Made by a program: the position numbers and the translations under genes
Notes under the pieces: generated by a model
The model's input: the letters and a program-made list of their open reading frames with translations, nothing else
The model's database searches: none
Told to the model about the DNA's origin: nothing
Shown: positions 1 to 5,513 of the stretch, in pieces
Position numbering within the stretch: position 1 is the first letter of the stretch
How the letters are laid out: each line of letters opens with the position of its first letter
Source of the DNA: Verrucomicrobiales bacterium
GTDB taxonomy: Bacteria; Verrucomicrobiota; Verrucomicrobiia; Verrucomicrobiales; DEV007
Reading direction: 5' to 3'
NCBI GenBank assembly: GCA_007123695.1
Contig: SLGN01000416.1
Location: 1-5,513, forward strand
DNA: 5,513 nucleotides

Positions 1-1
1 C

Positions 2-1963
2 GAGACCTGGAGCGCTCTCGAGCGGCTCGACTTCGGCTTTCCGAAGGAAGGTGACACCGTCGCCCTCGTCCCCACCGAGCTGATGGTCCACGGCGGACGC
101 TGCACCCTCTTTTTCTCCACCCACGACGGTACCTTCGGCGGTTGGAAAAGCTGGATGGCCATCAGCGAGGACTCTTGCCACAGCTGGGGCGAGCCGCAGC
201 CCGTGCCGGGGCGTCTGCACGACCGCACCTTCGTCCGCAACCTGCTCGTGGCTCGCGACGGGCGGCTGATGCTGCCCTTCCAGCACTACGCCAGCGCGCC
301 GCGCCATGACCCGGTGAACGGGGTCCTCATCAGCGAGGACGGCGGAGAGACCTGGAGCGAGCACGGCGAGATCCGCCTCTCCGACGATCCCGACTACCGC
401 GGCTGGGCGGAGAACAACGTCGTCGAGCTGCTCGACGGCCGCATCGCGATGCTGATCCGCGCCGACCGCCTCGGCGGCGTCCTCCACTATGCGGAATCGA
501 ACGACGGTGGGCGTACCTGGCCCGAGCGTGCCACGCCCACCGCGATTCCCAATCCTGGCTCCAAGGCGAGCCTTTACGGGCTCGGCGGCGACAGCGTCGC
601 CCTGCTTCACAACCCCAACCCGGCGGCCCGCAGCCCGCTGGCGCTCTGGATCAGCTTCGACGGGATGCGCACCTGGCCCTACCAGCGCGTCCTGCGCGGC
701 GACCTCGAGGGCCGCTTCAACTACCCCGACGGATTCGTCAGCGAGGACCGCCGCTGGCTGCACTTCGCCTTCGACCACAACCGCGACAAGGCGATCCAGG
801 TCAGCGCCCGCCTCCCCGAGATCCCGCGCCTCTGGGACGAGAGCCGGAGTCTCCCCCGCGCCGCCGAGCTGCCGGTGGCGGAGGGCGCGCGCTTCTCGGT
901 GATCAAGCCCTACGAGTTCGAGCGCGACGGCTATCGCTTCCTCCACGGACTCGGCCTCGCCTTCCACCGCGGCAAGCTCTACGCCAGCTTCGGCCACAAC
1001 CAGGGCGGGGAGAATACCGACACCGAGGAGGCCCGCTACGCCGTCAGCGAGGACGAGGGCCATACTTGGAGCGAGGTCCAAACGATCGACGCGGGCGAGC
1101 CCAACCTCGGGGTCAGCCACGGCGTCTTCCTCAGTCACGGTGGCGTTTTGTGGGCCTTCCACGGCGCCTACACCGGTACGATGCAGGGCATCCACACCCG
1201 CGCCTACCGGCTCGACGAAGACGGCAATGGAGACAATGGCGGTGGCGGCGGCTTCGAGCCTCTCGGCACGGTGATCGAGGGCGGCTTCTGGCCGATGCAG
1301 GAGCCGATCCGCATGGACGACGGCAACTGGATCATGGCCGGCATCGCCGCTGGCGTCTACGACGGGCGGGGCACCCATCCCGCCGCCGTGGCCATCAGCG
1401 ACGGCGAGGATTTCCTGAAGTGGGAGCTCGTCGTCATCCCGCCGGCCCCCGGCATCCAGATGTGGGGCGAGTCCACCGTGATCGTCGATGGCGCCAGCGT
1501 CACCAGCATCAGCCGCTACGGTGGCGAGTCGCGTGCCCTCGTCGCCGAGAGCGCCGACTACGGGCGCACCTGGACGACGATGCGCCCGAGCAACCTGCCC
1601 ATGGTCACCAGCAAACCCTACGCCGGGATGCTGAGCGACGGTCGCCGCTACCTCGTGTGCAGCAGCAGCGCCGACGGAGGCAAGCGTCGGGCCCCCCTGA
1701 CCATCGCCGTCTCCGAACCCGGCGAGACCGTTTTCAGCAAAGTCTTCGTCATCCGCCACGCCGAGTTCCCCGAAGGTCCCGGCGAGAGCCACGAGCGGGC
1801 CTCGCTTTCCTACCCCTACGCCATCGAGCACGACGGCCAACTCTACGTCGGCTACTCGAACAACGGAGGCAACGTCGGCAGGGTGGGGGAGGGACGCGAG
1901 CTCTGGAACAACAACAGCGCCGAACTTGCCGTGATTCCCTTGTCCTCTTTGGACGGTCCCTAG
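2..1963 (+). CDS. Sialidase-like BNR/Asp-box protein, two tandem propeller modules (5' end outside window)
   Basis: The frame is open from base 2, so the ATG at 83 is an internal Met and the gene starts upstream; the stop is TAG 1961-1963. Six full Asp boxes (S-x-D-x-G-x-T-W type) are visible at about 161-190, 329-358, 494-523, 650-679, 1043-1072 and 1547-1576, and the window opens on the end of another (ETWS, bases 2-13). Asp boxes mark the blades of sialidase-fold propellers. The first module (to about base 835) has [19 protein letters not shown] and [18 protein letters not shown]. The second (about 880-1960) has [37 protein letters not shown] and [19 protein letters not shown], which I recognise as a self-standing sialidase-like family in PVC bacteria. 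A Gly-rich loop ([13 protein letters not shown]) lies near 1222-1260. The likely role is binding or hydrolysis of glycans, probably outside the cytoplasm, but the signal peptide region is not in the window and I could not assign the catalytic Arg triad or Tyr/Glu pair, so sialidase activity is unproven. Confidence 0.88.
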   Translation, partial: ETWSALERLDFGFPKEGDTVALVPTELMVHGGRCTLFFSTHDGTFGGWKSWMAISEDSCHSWGEPQPVPGRLHDRTFVRNLLVARDGRLMLPFQHYASAPRHDPVNGVLISEDGGETWSEHGEIRLSDDPDYRGWAENNVVELLDGRIAMLIRADRLGGVLHYAESNDGGRTWPERATPTAIPNPGSKASLYGLGGDSVALLHNPNPAARSPLALWISFDGMRTWPYQRVLRGDLEGRFNYPDGFVSEDRRWLHFAFDHNRDKAIQVSARLPEIPRLWDESRSLPRAAELPVAEGARFSVIKPYEFERDGYRFLHGLGLAFHRGKLYASFGHNQGGENTDTEEARYAVSEDEGHTWSEVQTIDAGEPNLGVSHGVFLSHGGVLWAFHGAYTGTMQGIHTRAYRLDEDGNGDNGGGGGFEPLGTVIEGGFWPMQEPIRMDDGNWIMAGIAAGVYDGRGTHPAAVAISDGEDFLKWELVVIPPAPGIQMWGESTVIVDGASVTSISRYGGESRALVAESADYGRTWTTMRPSNLPMVTSKPYAGMLSDGRRYLVCSSSADGGKRRAPLTIAVSEPGETVFSKVFVIRHAEFPEGPGESHERASLSYPYAIEHDGQLYVGYSNNGGNVGRVGEGRELWNNNSAELAVIPLSSLDGP

Positions 1964-2121
1964 CCCGAGCAAGCTGGATTCGGCTTGGTCCTGAGGCCTC
2001 CCCCTTTCGGTAGCGAACCGATTCGCGAAGACCTGTTGGACTCAAGCGAATGCGGCTGTCAAAGGTGATTTTCCAGCGTATGCTTCCTACCGCTCGCCGA
2101 CGCTTCGGCGAGGCGCTCCCC

Positions 2122-2793
2122 ATGGCTCCGCAGGAACTCCAGACGCTGATCGCCAGCACCGAGCCCGACCGTGTCGAGAAGACCCGGTCCACCGGGGATG
2201 TGGGCAAGTTCCGCGAGGCGATCTGCTCGTTTTCCAACGACATGGCCGGGAATGGCCTACCGGGCTATCTGCTCATCGGCGTGGACGAGAAGGATCCGGC
2301 ATTCCGCCTGCAAGCCACGGATGACCTCCTCCAGCAATTCGCCTCCTACCGCTCGGACGGGCAGGTGATGCCCCTGCCCGTGACGAGCGTGGCCGCCCAC
2401 CCGCACCCCGCCGGCGGAGGCGATGTGATCGTGGTGGAGGTCCGCCCCCACGACCTGCCGCCCGTCCGCTACCGGGGCCGCGTCTGCATTCGCGTCGGCC
2501 CGAGAAAGGACTACGCCACCGAGGCCGAGGAGCGCGTCCTCATCGAGCGCCGCTCGTCCCGCTTCCCCACCTTCGACGCCACCCCCTGCCCGGAAGGCTC
2601 GCTCGACCGCCTCGATCAGGAGACGTTCCGCCAAAGCTACCGTCCCCACGCCGTGGCGGCGGAGATCATCGCCGACAACCACCGCTCCATCGAGGAGCAG
2701 CTTGCCGCGCTGCGGTTCTACAATCTCAAGCGGGCCTGCCCGCCGACGGCGCGGGATCGCCCGAGAGCGACCCCAACTGCCTCGGGCTGCTGA
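2122..2793 (+). pseudogene. Truncated AlbA_2 (Schlafen-like) putative DNA-binding protein
   Basis: The N-terminal 175 or so residues match the AlbA_2 domain family, often annotated as 'putative DNA binding domain-containing protein' or 'ATP-binding protein'. Visible marks are MAPQELQTLIAS, then DRVEKTRST and FREAICSFSND (residues 30-40), GYLLIGVDE (48-56), and [17 protein letters not shown] near 113-129. A family-typical stretch [17 protein letters not shown] follows. Relatives continue from there into a longer C-terminal region, often with a divergent ATPase-like domain. Here the frame instead reads Arg/Pro/Thr-rich sequence and stops at TGA 2791-2793. I chose ATG 2122 because relatives begin with a similar M-x-PQELQ sequence; a purine-rich GGCGAGG lies about 8 bases upstream. 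The same frame has an earlier ATG at 2050, but its extra residues do not resemble the family. AlbA_2 proteins are often found near type I restriction-modification genes, which fits the hsdM piece downstream. It may still be translated as a 223-residue protein, but the C-terminal part is lost. Confidence 0.72.
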
Positions 2794-2975
2794 AGCACTA
2801 CCGCAGCCTCATGCCCATGGCCATGGAGGCCAGAAAGCCGATTTTCCACCTGAAATCCGCCGACGGCGCGATCGGCGCGCACACCTACGCGGTCAAGGCT
2901 TGCGAAAAGGACTTCGAGGAGTTGGCACACAGAATCGCGGCAGGGCTCCCGGCCCCCATCGAAGCCGTCCGATGA
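2751..2975 (+). pseudogene. C-terminal remnant resembling a ParA-family ATPase
   Basis: In a different frame from the AlbA_2 gene, coding-like sequence appears abruptly: [20 protein letters not shown], then [19 protein letters not shown], then [17 protein letters not shown], ending at TGA 2973-2975. From memory this resembles the C-terminal end of a subgroup of ParA/CobQ-type partitioning ATPases that carry a motif like [29 protein letters not shown]. The P-loop and switch motifs that would prove a ParA ATPase are absent, since only about 70 residues remain. There is no start codon with a plausible ribosome site. The 3' end is clean and overlaps the next ORF by ATGA, as in an operon, so this is probably the surviving end of a gene whose 5' part was lost when it was joined to the AlbA_2 gene. 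Assignment to ParA is moderate; that it is coding sequence of some family is more secure. Confidence 0.5.
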
Positions 2976-3215
2976 CGACGGCGTCTCCCCAGCCCTTCAT
3001 CGTCCGCGAGGAATGCCACAAGGCCGAGAACGTCTTCTGGGTGCCCGCCGAGGCCCGCTGGTCCCACCTTCAGGCCAGCGCCAAGCAGCCCACCATCGGC
3101 AAGACCGTGGACGACGCCATGGTCGCCATCGGGCGCGACAACCCAAGACTCAAGGGCGTTTTGCCGAAGGATTATGCCAGACCTGCGTTGGATAAGCACC
3201 GCCTCGGGGAGTTGA

Positions 3216-3256
3216 TTGATTTGACTGCGACGATTGACCTCGTCGCATCAAATCAA
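3216..3256. repeat. Inverted repeat at the left edge of the inserted repeat
   Basis: The left arm TTGATTTGACTGCGACG (3216-3232) pairs with CGTCGCATCAAATCAA (3241-3256): 16 base pairs with one bulged C at 3225 and an 8-base loop (3233-3240). The left arm encodes part of the hsdM stretch ELIDLTAT; the right arm directly abuts the first base of the 119-bp repeat and has no counterpart in HsdM proteins. It therefore looks like an inverted copy of the host sequence made at the insertion edge, though it could instead be part of the mobile unit. Confidence 0.7.
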
Positions 3257-3375
3257 CCCTCATCCCCAACCCTTCTCCCAAGGGGAGAAGGGAGCGAAGA
3301 TTCCGAACTCCCCTCTACCTCTGGGAACCGGAGCGCAGCGGAGATAGCCGGAGGCAAAGGGGCCGGGGGTGAGGG
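3257..3375 (+). repeat. 119-bp GC-rich palindromic repeat inserted in hsdM
   Basis: The ends form imperfect terminal inverted repeats: CCCTCATCCCCAACCCTT at 3257-3274 against the reverse complement of 3357-3375 (CCCTCACCCCCGGCCCCTT). The two arms differ at three positions plus one single-base gap. Just inside the left end is a perfect 10-bp stem (3270-3279 with 3283-3292, loop AAG). Repeats with CCCTCA...CCC...GGGAGAAGGG composition are found in many copies in various GC-rich bacterial genomes, where they are often misread as protein. There is no ORF for a transposase inside, so if mobile it depends on proteins encoded elsewhere. In the hsdM frame it reads through without a stop ([18 protein letters not shown] and onward). 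The strand is arbitrary. Confidence 0.7.
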
Positions 3376-3395
3376 CAGACCGTCTCATCGGTCTG
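3376..3395. repeat. Inverted repeat at the right edge of the inserted repeat
   Basis: CAGACCG (3376-3382) and CGGTCTG (3389-3395) form a perfect 7-bp stem with a 6-base loop, starting at the base after the 119-bp repeat ends. The right arm lies in resumed hsdM coding sequence (codons for RSV of [11 protein letters not shown]), so as at the left edge one arm is host gene and the other is its inverted copy. Confidence 0.6.
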
Positions 3396-3424
3396 TAGAT
3401 CTGCTCGGCCGCGTCTACGAGTAG

Positions 3425-3577
3425 TTCCGTCAATGCTCCAAACCATCGAGGATTTTTCGTTTCGGGGTTTTTCAAAAGGATCATAGGGACCCTGCCCAAT
3501 TTCAGTGCTTGCCGGGGAGGGGAAGGAAACCCACATTCCAAGCCCCATCGATAGCGCCCCGACTCCTTCATTCCTCC
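3425..3577. other. Gene-free gap between the hsdM remnant and the lactonase gene
   Basis: No ORF here resembles a known family. HsdM similarity ends after the TTC at 3425-3427. The stretch has T-rich runs (about 3451-3475) unlike the GC-rich coding sequence around it, which is normal for an intergenic or promoter region, but I find no convincing -35/-10 pair. A purine-rich run GGGGAGGGGAAGGAAA (3514-3529) resembles a ribosome site but is about 50 bases from the chosen lactonase start. It may serve an alternative start or have no role. Confidence 0.5.
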
Positions 3578-4849
3578 ATGAATCCTGCATGCTTTCCTCG
3601 ACGCTCCGTTCTCAAGTTTTCCGCTGCCTTTTCGGCGGCTCGTCTTGCGTTTCCGAAGCGGGTCAGTGCCGGGGGATCGGGAACGGGTCCTTTGATGGCC
3701 TACGTTGGAACTTTCAGTTCGCCGCTTGAGGACATGCCTCCGACCCAAGTCGATCTGCCGCCGGGGAACGGACGCGGCATCCATGTGTTCCGCATCGACC
3801 GCGAAAGCGGCGTTCCGGCCCCCGACGGGGTGTTCGAGATGGGCACGAGCCCGAGCAGCCTAGCCGTGAACTCCAGCGGCGATCGGCTGTACTCCGCGAA
3901 CGAGACGGACCGGATCGGGGACTCGGGAGAGGGCAGCGTGAGTTCCTTCGCCATCGATCGAAGCAACGGGCGGCTCGAGCTGCTCAACACGGTGCCTTCG
4001 GGCGGAGCTGGACCCACCTATGTGTCGATCCATCCGACGGGCCGATTCCTGCTCGTGGCAAATTATTTCGGAGGTTCCGTCGCGGTGCTTCCCATCCTGC
4101 CCGACGGAACTCTCGGCGAAGCCTCCGACGTGAAGGTGGACGAGGGCGAGCTGGGACCGACGGTGGCCACGAGCGCCGCGCCGGGGAGTTTCGCTTTCAG
4201 CGGTCACGACCGTACCCACGCGCACATGATCGAAGCGGATCCTTCGGGGCGTTTCGTTCTTCATGTCGATCTGGGGCTCGATCGGATTTTCGTGTGGAAT
4301 TTCGATTCGGAAAGGGGCGTTCTTTCCCCCGGCGGGACTCACGAGGTGGCGCTGCCGCCCGGCGACGGTCCGCGGCATTTTTCGTTCCATCCGAATGGAC
4401 GGTGGCTCTATTCGATCCAGGAGGAGGGATCGACGGTGGTGCTTTTCGATTGGGATTCTGAAAGCGGGTGCCTCTCCGAGCGGCAGAGCCTCTCGTCGTT
4501 GCCGCCGGGCTACGCGGGTAGCAATTTCTGCTCGGGAATTCACGTTTCCGCTGACGGTCGTTTCGTGTATGCCGGCAACCGACTTCATGACAGCATCGCG
4601 ATTTTTTCCGTGGGCGAGGACGGCATGCTCTCCTATCTCGGCGAAGAGTGGACGCGGGGCAACTATCCGCGTAGCTTCCAGTTCGATCCGACGGGGCGCT
4701 TCCTCTACGTGTGCAACCAACGCGCGGACCACCTTGCGGTCTTCCGGGTCGATGCGGAATCGGGAGGGCTGGAGTTCACCGGCCACTACGAGCCGGTTGG
4801 CAACCCTTCCGCCGTCGTCTTCCTCGATTTGGCCGCAGGAGAGTCGTGA
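3578..4849 (+). CDS. Lactonase-family beta-propeller protein (6-phosphogluconolactonase-like), probable Tat export
   Basis: This 423-residue protein is the normal size for the lactonase (Pgl-type, seven-bladed propeller) family, whose characterised members hydrolyse 6-phosphogluconolactone to 6-phosphogluconate in the pentose phosphate pathway. Blade repeats with the family's HPxGRF/DPxGRF pattern are clear: YVSIHPTGRFLLVANYFGGS (about residue 147), HMIEADPSGRFVLHVDLGLD (about 214), PRHFSFHPNGRWLYSIQE (about 264), GIHVSADGRFVYAGN (about 319) and PRSFQFDPTGRFLYVCNQ (about 363). The propeller begins at MAYVGTF (residue 40). ATG 3578 is chosen because it gives MNPACFPRRSVLKFSAAFSA, with a twin-arginine RRSVLK motif, a modest hydrophobic stretch and a possible cleavage site near VSA. 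No clear Shine-Dalgarno site precedes it; the same frame is open upstream to a TTG at 3509. An exported member would not act on cytoplasmic 6-phosphogluconolactone, so its true substrate may be another sugar lactone or it may have a different role. It appears complete and undamaged. Confidence 0.88.
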   Translation: MNPACFPRRSVLKFSAAFSAARLAFPKRVSAGGSGTGPLMAYVGTFSSPLEDMPPTQVDLPPGNGRGIHVFRIDRESGVPAPDGVFEMGTSPSSLAVNSSGDRLYSANETDRIGDSGEGSVSSFAIDRSNGRLELLNTVPSGGAGPTYVSIHPTGRFLLVANYFGGSVAVLPILPDGTLGEASDVKVDEGELGPTVATSAAPGSFAFSGHDRTHAHMIEADPSGRFVLHVDLGLDRIFVWNFDSERGVLSPGGTHEVALPPGDGPRHFSFHPNGRWLYSIQEEGSTVVLFDWDSESGCLSERQSLSSLPPGYAGSNFCSGIHVSADGRFVYAGNRLHDSIAIFSVGEDGMLSYLGEEWTRGNYPRSFQFDPTGRFLYVCNQRADHLAVFRVDAESGGLEFTGHYEPVGNPSAVVFLDLAAGES

Positions 4850-4994
4850 TGGCCGGGGCGCGCGAACGATTGCCCGGGGGCGGGAGCTTGCGCTCCGGGG
4901 GGCATCGGCGATAGTCTGACGGTCTTCCCTCTCCGCAGCCTCTTTGAGCCGCACCGCCCAGCCTCTCTCCGCGCCTCTCCACGATCCCCGTCGT

Positions 4995-4998
4995 GGAG
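4995..4998 (+). promoter_or_regulatory. Possible ribosome binding site (GGAG) for the transporter
   Basis: GGAG sits 8 bases before ATG 5007, a good spacing, and is the main reason for preferring that start over TTG 4944. If 4944 is the true start, these bases are simply Gly-Ala codons of the protein. Confidence 0.4.
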
Positions 4999-5006
4999 CG
5001 CTTTGG

Positions 5007-5513
5007 ATGACGACGTCGCTGGTGGGCTTTACGGCGATGGCGCTGCTGATCAAGCATCTCGGGGTGACGCGCGGAGTCAGCCCCTGGCTCGCTTTGTTTT
5101 TCCGGGCCGCCGTCGGCATGCTCGTCGTCGCGGCGGTCTACGTGCCAAGGGGCTCGGTCAGCTTCCGCAGGGCTTTTTTCTCGCGCATGCTGGTGGTGCG
5201 CGGCATTCTCGGGGCTCTCGGCACCGCTGCCTACTACCGTACCCTGCCTGAGCTAGGGGCGGGCAAGGCGACTCTGATCGGCAACACGTGGGTAATCTGG
5301 GCCGGTGTTTTCGCGGTTTTCGTTCTCGACGAGCCGCTGGGTTTCCGCAATATCGTTGGGATTTTCGCGGCAATCTGCGGGATCGCTCTTCTCATGGGGC
5401 TGCATGGAGGAGATCTCGCGATGTTCGGAATCTTTGAGGGGATCGCTCTCGGGGGGGCCTTCATCGCGGCCGCCGTGGTCGTGGTGATCCAGCAGCTCAC
5501 GCTGACGGAGAGC
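5007..5513 (+). CDS. EamA/DMT-family membrane transporter (3' end outside window)
   Basis: The 169 visible residues are rich in membrane segments at about 5010-5063, 5082-5144, 5187-5246, 5271-5330, 5349-5402 and 5415-5500. This fits the first EamA repeat (five segments) and the start of the second in the usual ten-segment drug/metabolite transporter fold. Typical marks are SPWLALFFRAAVG in segment 2, AYYRTLPELGAGKATLIGN joining segments 3 and 4, and LDEPLGFRNIVGIFAAICGI before and in segment 5. The family moves small metabolites or drugs across the inner membrane; the substrate cannot be told from sequence. I place the start at ATG 5007 because a GGAG (4995-4998) lies 8 bases upstream. However, the frame is open back to 4920, and the upstream codons (from TTG 4944, ending in DPRRGALW) look like the short N-terminal tail common in this family, so a start at 4944 is a real alternative. 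It is 157 bases after the lactonase gene and need not be in the same operon. Confidence 0.85.
   Translation, partial: MTTSLVGFTAMALLIKHLGVTRGVSPWLALFFRAAVGMLVVAAVYVPRGSVSFRRAFFSRMLVVRGILGALGTAAYYRTLPELGAGKATLIGNTWVIWAGVFAVFVLDEPLGFRNIVGIFAAICGIALLMGLHGGDLAMFGIFEGIALGGAFIAAAVVVVIQQLTLTES

Larger units (their letters stand above)
2972..3424 (+). pseudogene. hsdM: hsdM remnant (type I restriction-modification methylase) with repeat insertion
   Basis: The ORF reads [45 protein letters not shown] and RLGELIDL, a stretch typical of the N-terminal/middle part of HsdM, the DNA adenine methylase subunit of type I restriction-modification systems. After a 119-bp repeat the same frame resumes with [11 protein letters not shown], matching the family's RSKDxLGRVYEYFL. 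The next codon is TAG where HsdM has Tyr; TTC (Phe) follows it, and then similarity ends. HsdM is usually around 500 residues or more and carries its SAM-binding motif and catalytic NPPF/NPPY after this point; neither is present, so this cannot be an active methylase. The family's first roughly 70 residues are also missing: the first 16 or so residues ([16 protein letters not shown]) do not look like HsdM and may come from another gene, since the ATG overlaps the upstream stop as ATGA. No hsdS or hsdR is in the window. Confidence 0.82.

Noticed and set aside
1066..2013. 315-codon + strand frame inside the sialidase-like gene
   Set aside because: Arg-rich low-complexity product in an alternative frame of a clear Asp-box protein; a shadow frame.
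2004..2029. Possible terminator after the sialidase-like gene (TCGGT/ACCGA pairs and TTCGCGAA)
   Set aside because: The stems are only 4-5 bp and there is no T-run after them; not convincing as a terminator.
2815..2826. Palindrome CCATGGCCATGG
   Set aside because: It falls in conserved coding sequence (PMAM of the ParA-like tail) and follows from the codons used.
3260..3784. Minus-strand frame of 174 codons across the repeat and gap
   Set aside because: Its reading of the repeat is the kind of sequence produced by translating palindromic repeats, and the remainder matches no family I know.
4883..4896. Small hairpin GGAGC-TTGC-GCTCC downstream of the lactonase gene
   Set aside because: A 5-bp stem without a T-run; common by chance in GC-rich DNA.
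4849..4914. Short ORF whose ATG overlaps the lactonase stop (TGATG), 21 codons
   Set aside because: The product (MAGARERLPGGGSLRSGG...) is Gly/Arg-rich without pattern or family; the overlap is likely chance.
3860..5119. Long 419-codon open frame on the minus strand
   Set aside because: It lies antisense to the lactonase gene and runs into the transporter; its product is Arg/Ala-rich with no family pattern, as expected for a shadow frame in GC-rich coding DNA.
1..5513. CRISPR array, tRNA or rRNA gene
   Set aside because: No regularly spaced direct repeats and no recognisable tRNA or rRNA segment seen on either strand.

Overview
GC-rich DNA (roughly two-thirds G+C by eye) from a bacterial chromosome. 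The gene styles suggest a member of the PVC group (Verrucomicrobiota or Planctomycetota): a large Asp-box sialidase-like protein, a lactonase-fold beta-propeller with an apparent Tat signal, weak or absent Shine-Dalgarno sites, and a short GC-rich palindromic repeat. The lineage is an inference from gene style, not from any marker gene.

Layout, all on the + strand. (1) 2-1963: the 3' part of a long gene for a sialidase-like BNR/Asp-box protein. It appears to contain two consecutive beta-propeller modules, and its beginning lies outside the window. (2) 2122-3424: a patch of broken genes. The 5' part of an AlbA_2 (Schlafen-like) DNA-binding protein gene runs into the 3' end of what looks like a ParA-family ATPase gene in another frame. 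That tail overlaps by ATGA the start of an ORF whose body is an internal piece of a type I restriction-modification methylase (hsdM). The hsdM piece is interrupted by a 119-bp palindromic repeat and ends at a TAG where the family normally has Tyr. (3) 3425-3577: a gene-free gap. (4) 3578-4849: an intact lactonase-family (6-phosphogluconolactonase-like) propeller protein with a twin-arginine N-terminus. (5) 5007-5513: the 5' half of an EamA/DMT-type membrane transporter, cut by the window end.

The sialidase-like and lactonase-like proteins fit a lifestyle of glycan or sugar use. The AlbA_2, ParA and HsdM pieces look like the scar of a former restriction-modification or mobile region lying between housekeeping or catabolic genes. 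I see no intact new system. The most unusual structure is the repeat inside hsdM: it keeps the reading frame, and on each side it is bordered by a hairpin in which one arm is host hsdM sequence and the other arm is its inverted copy.
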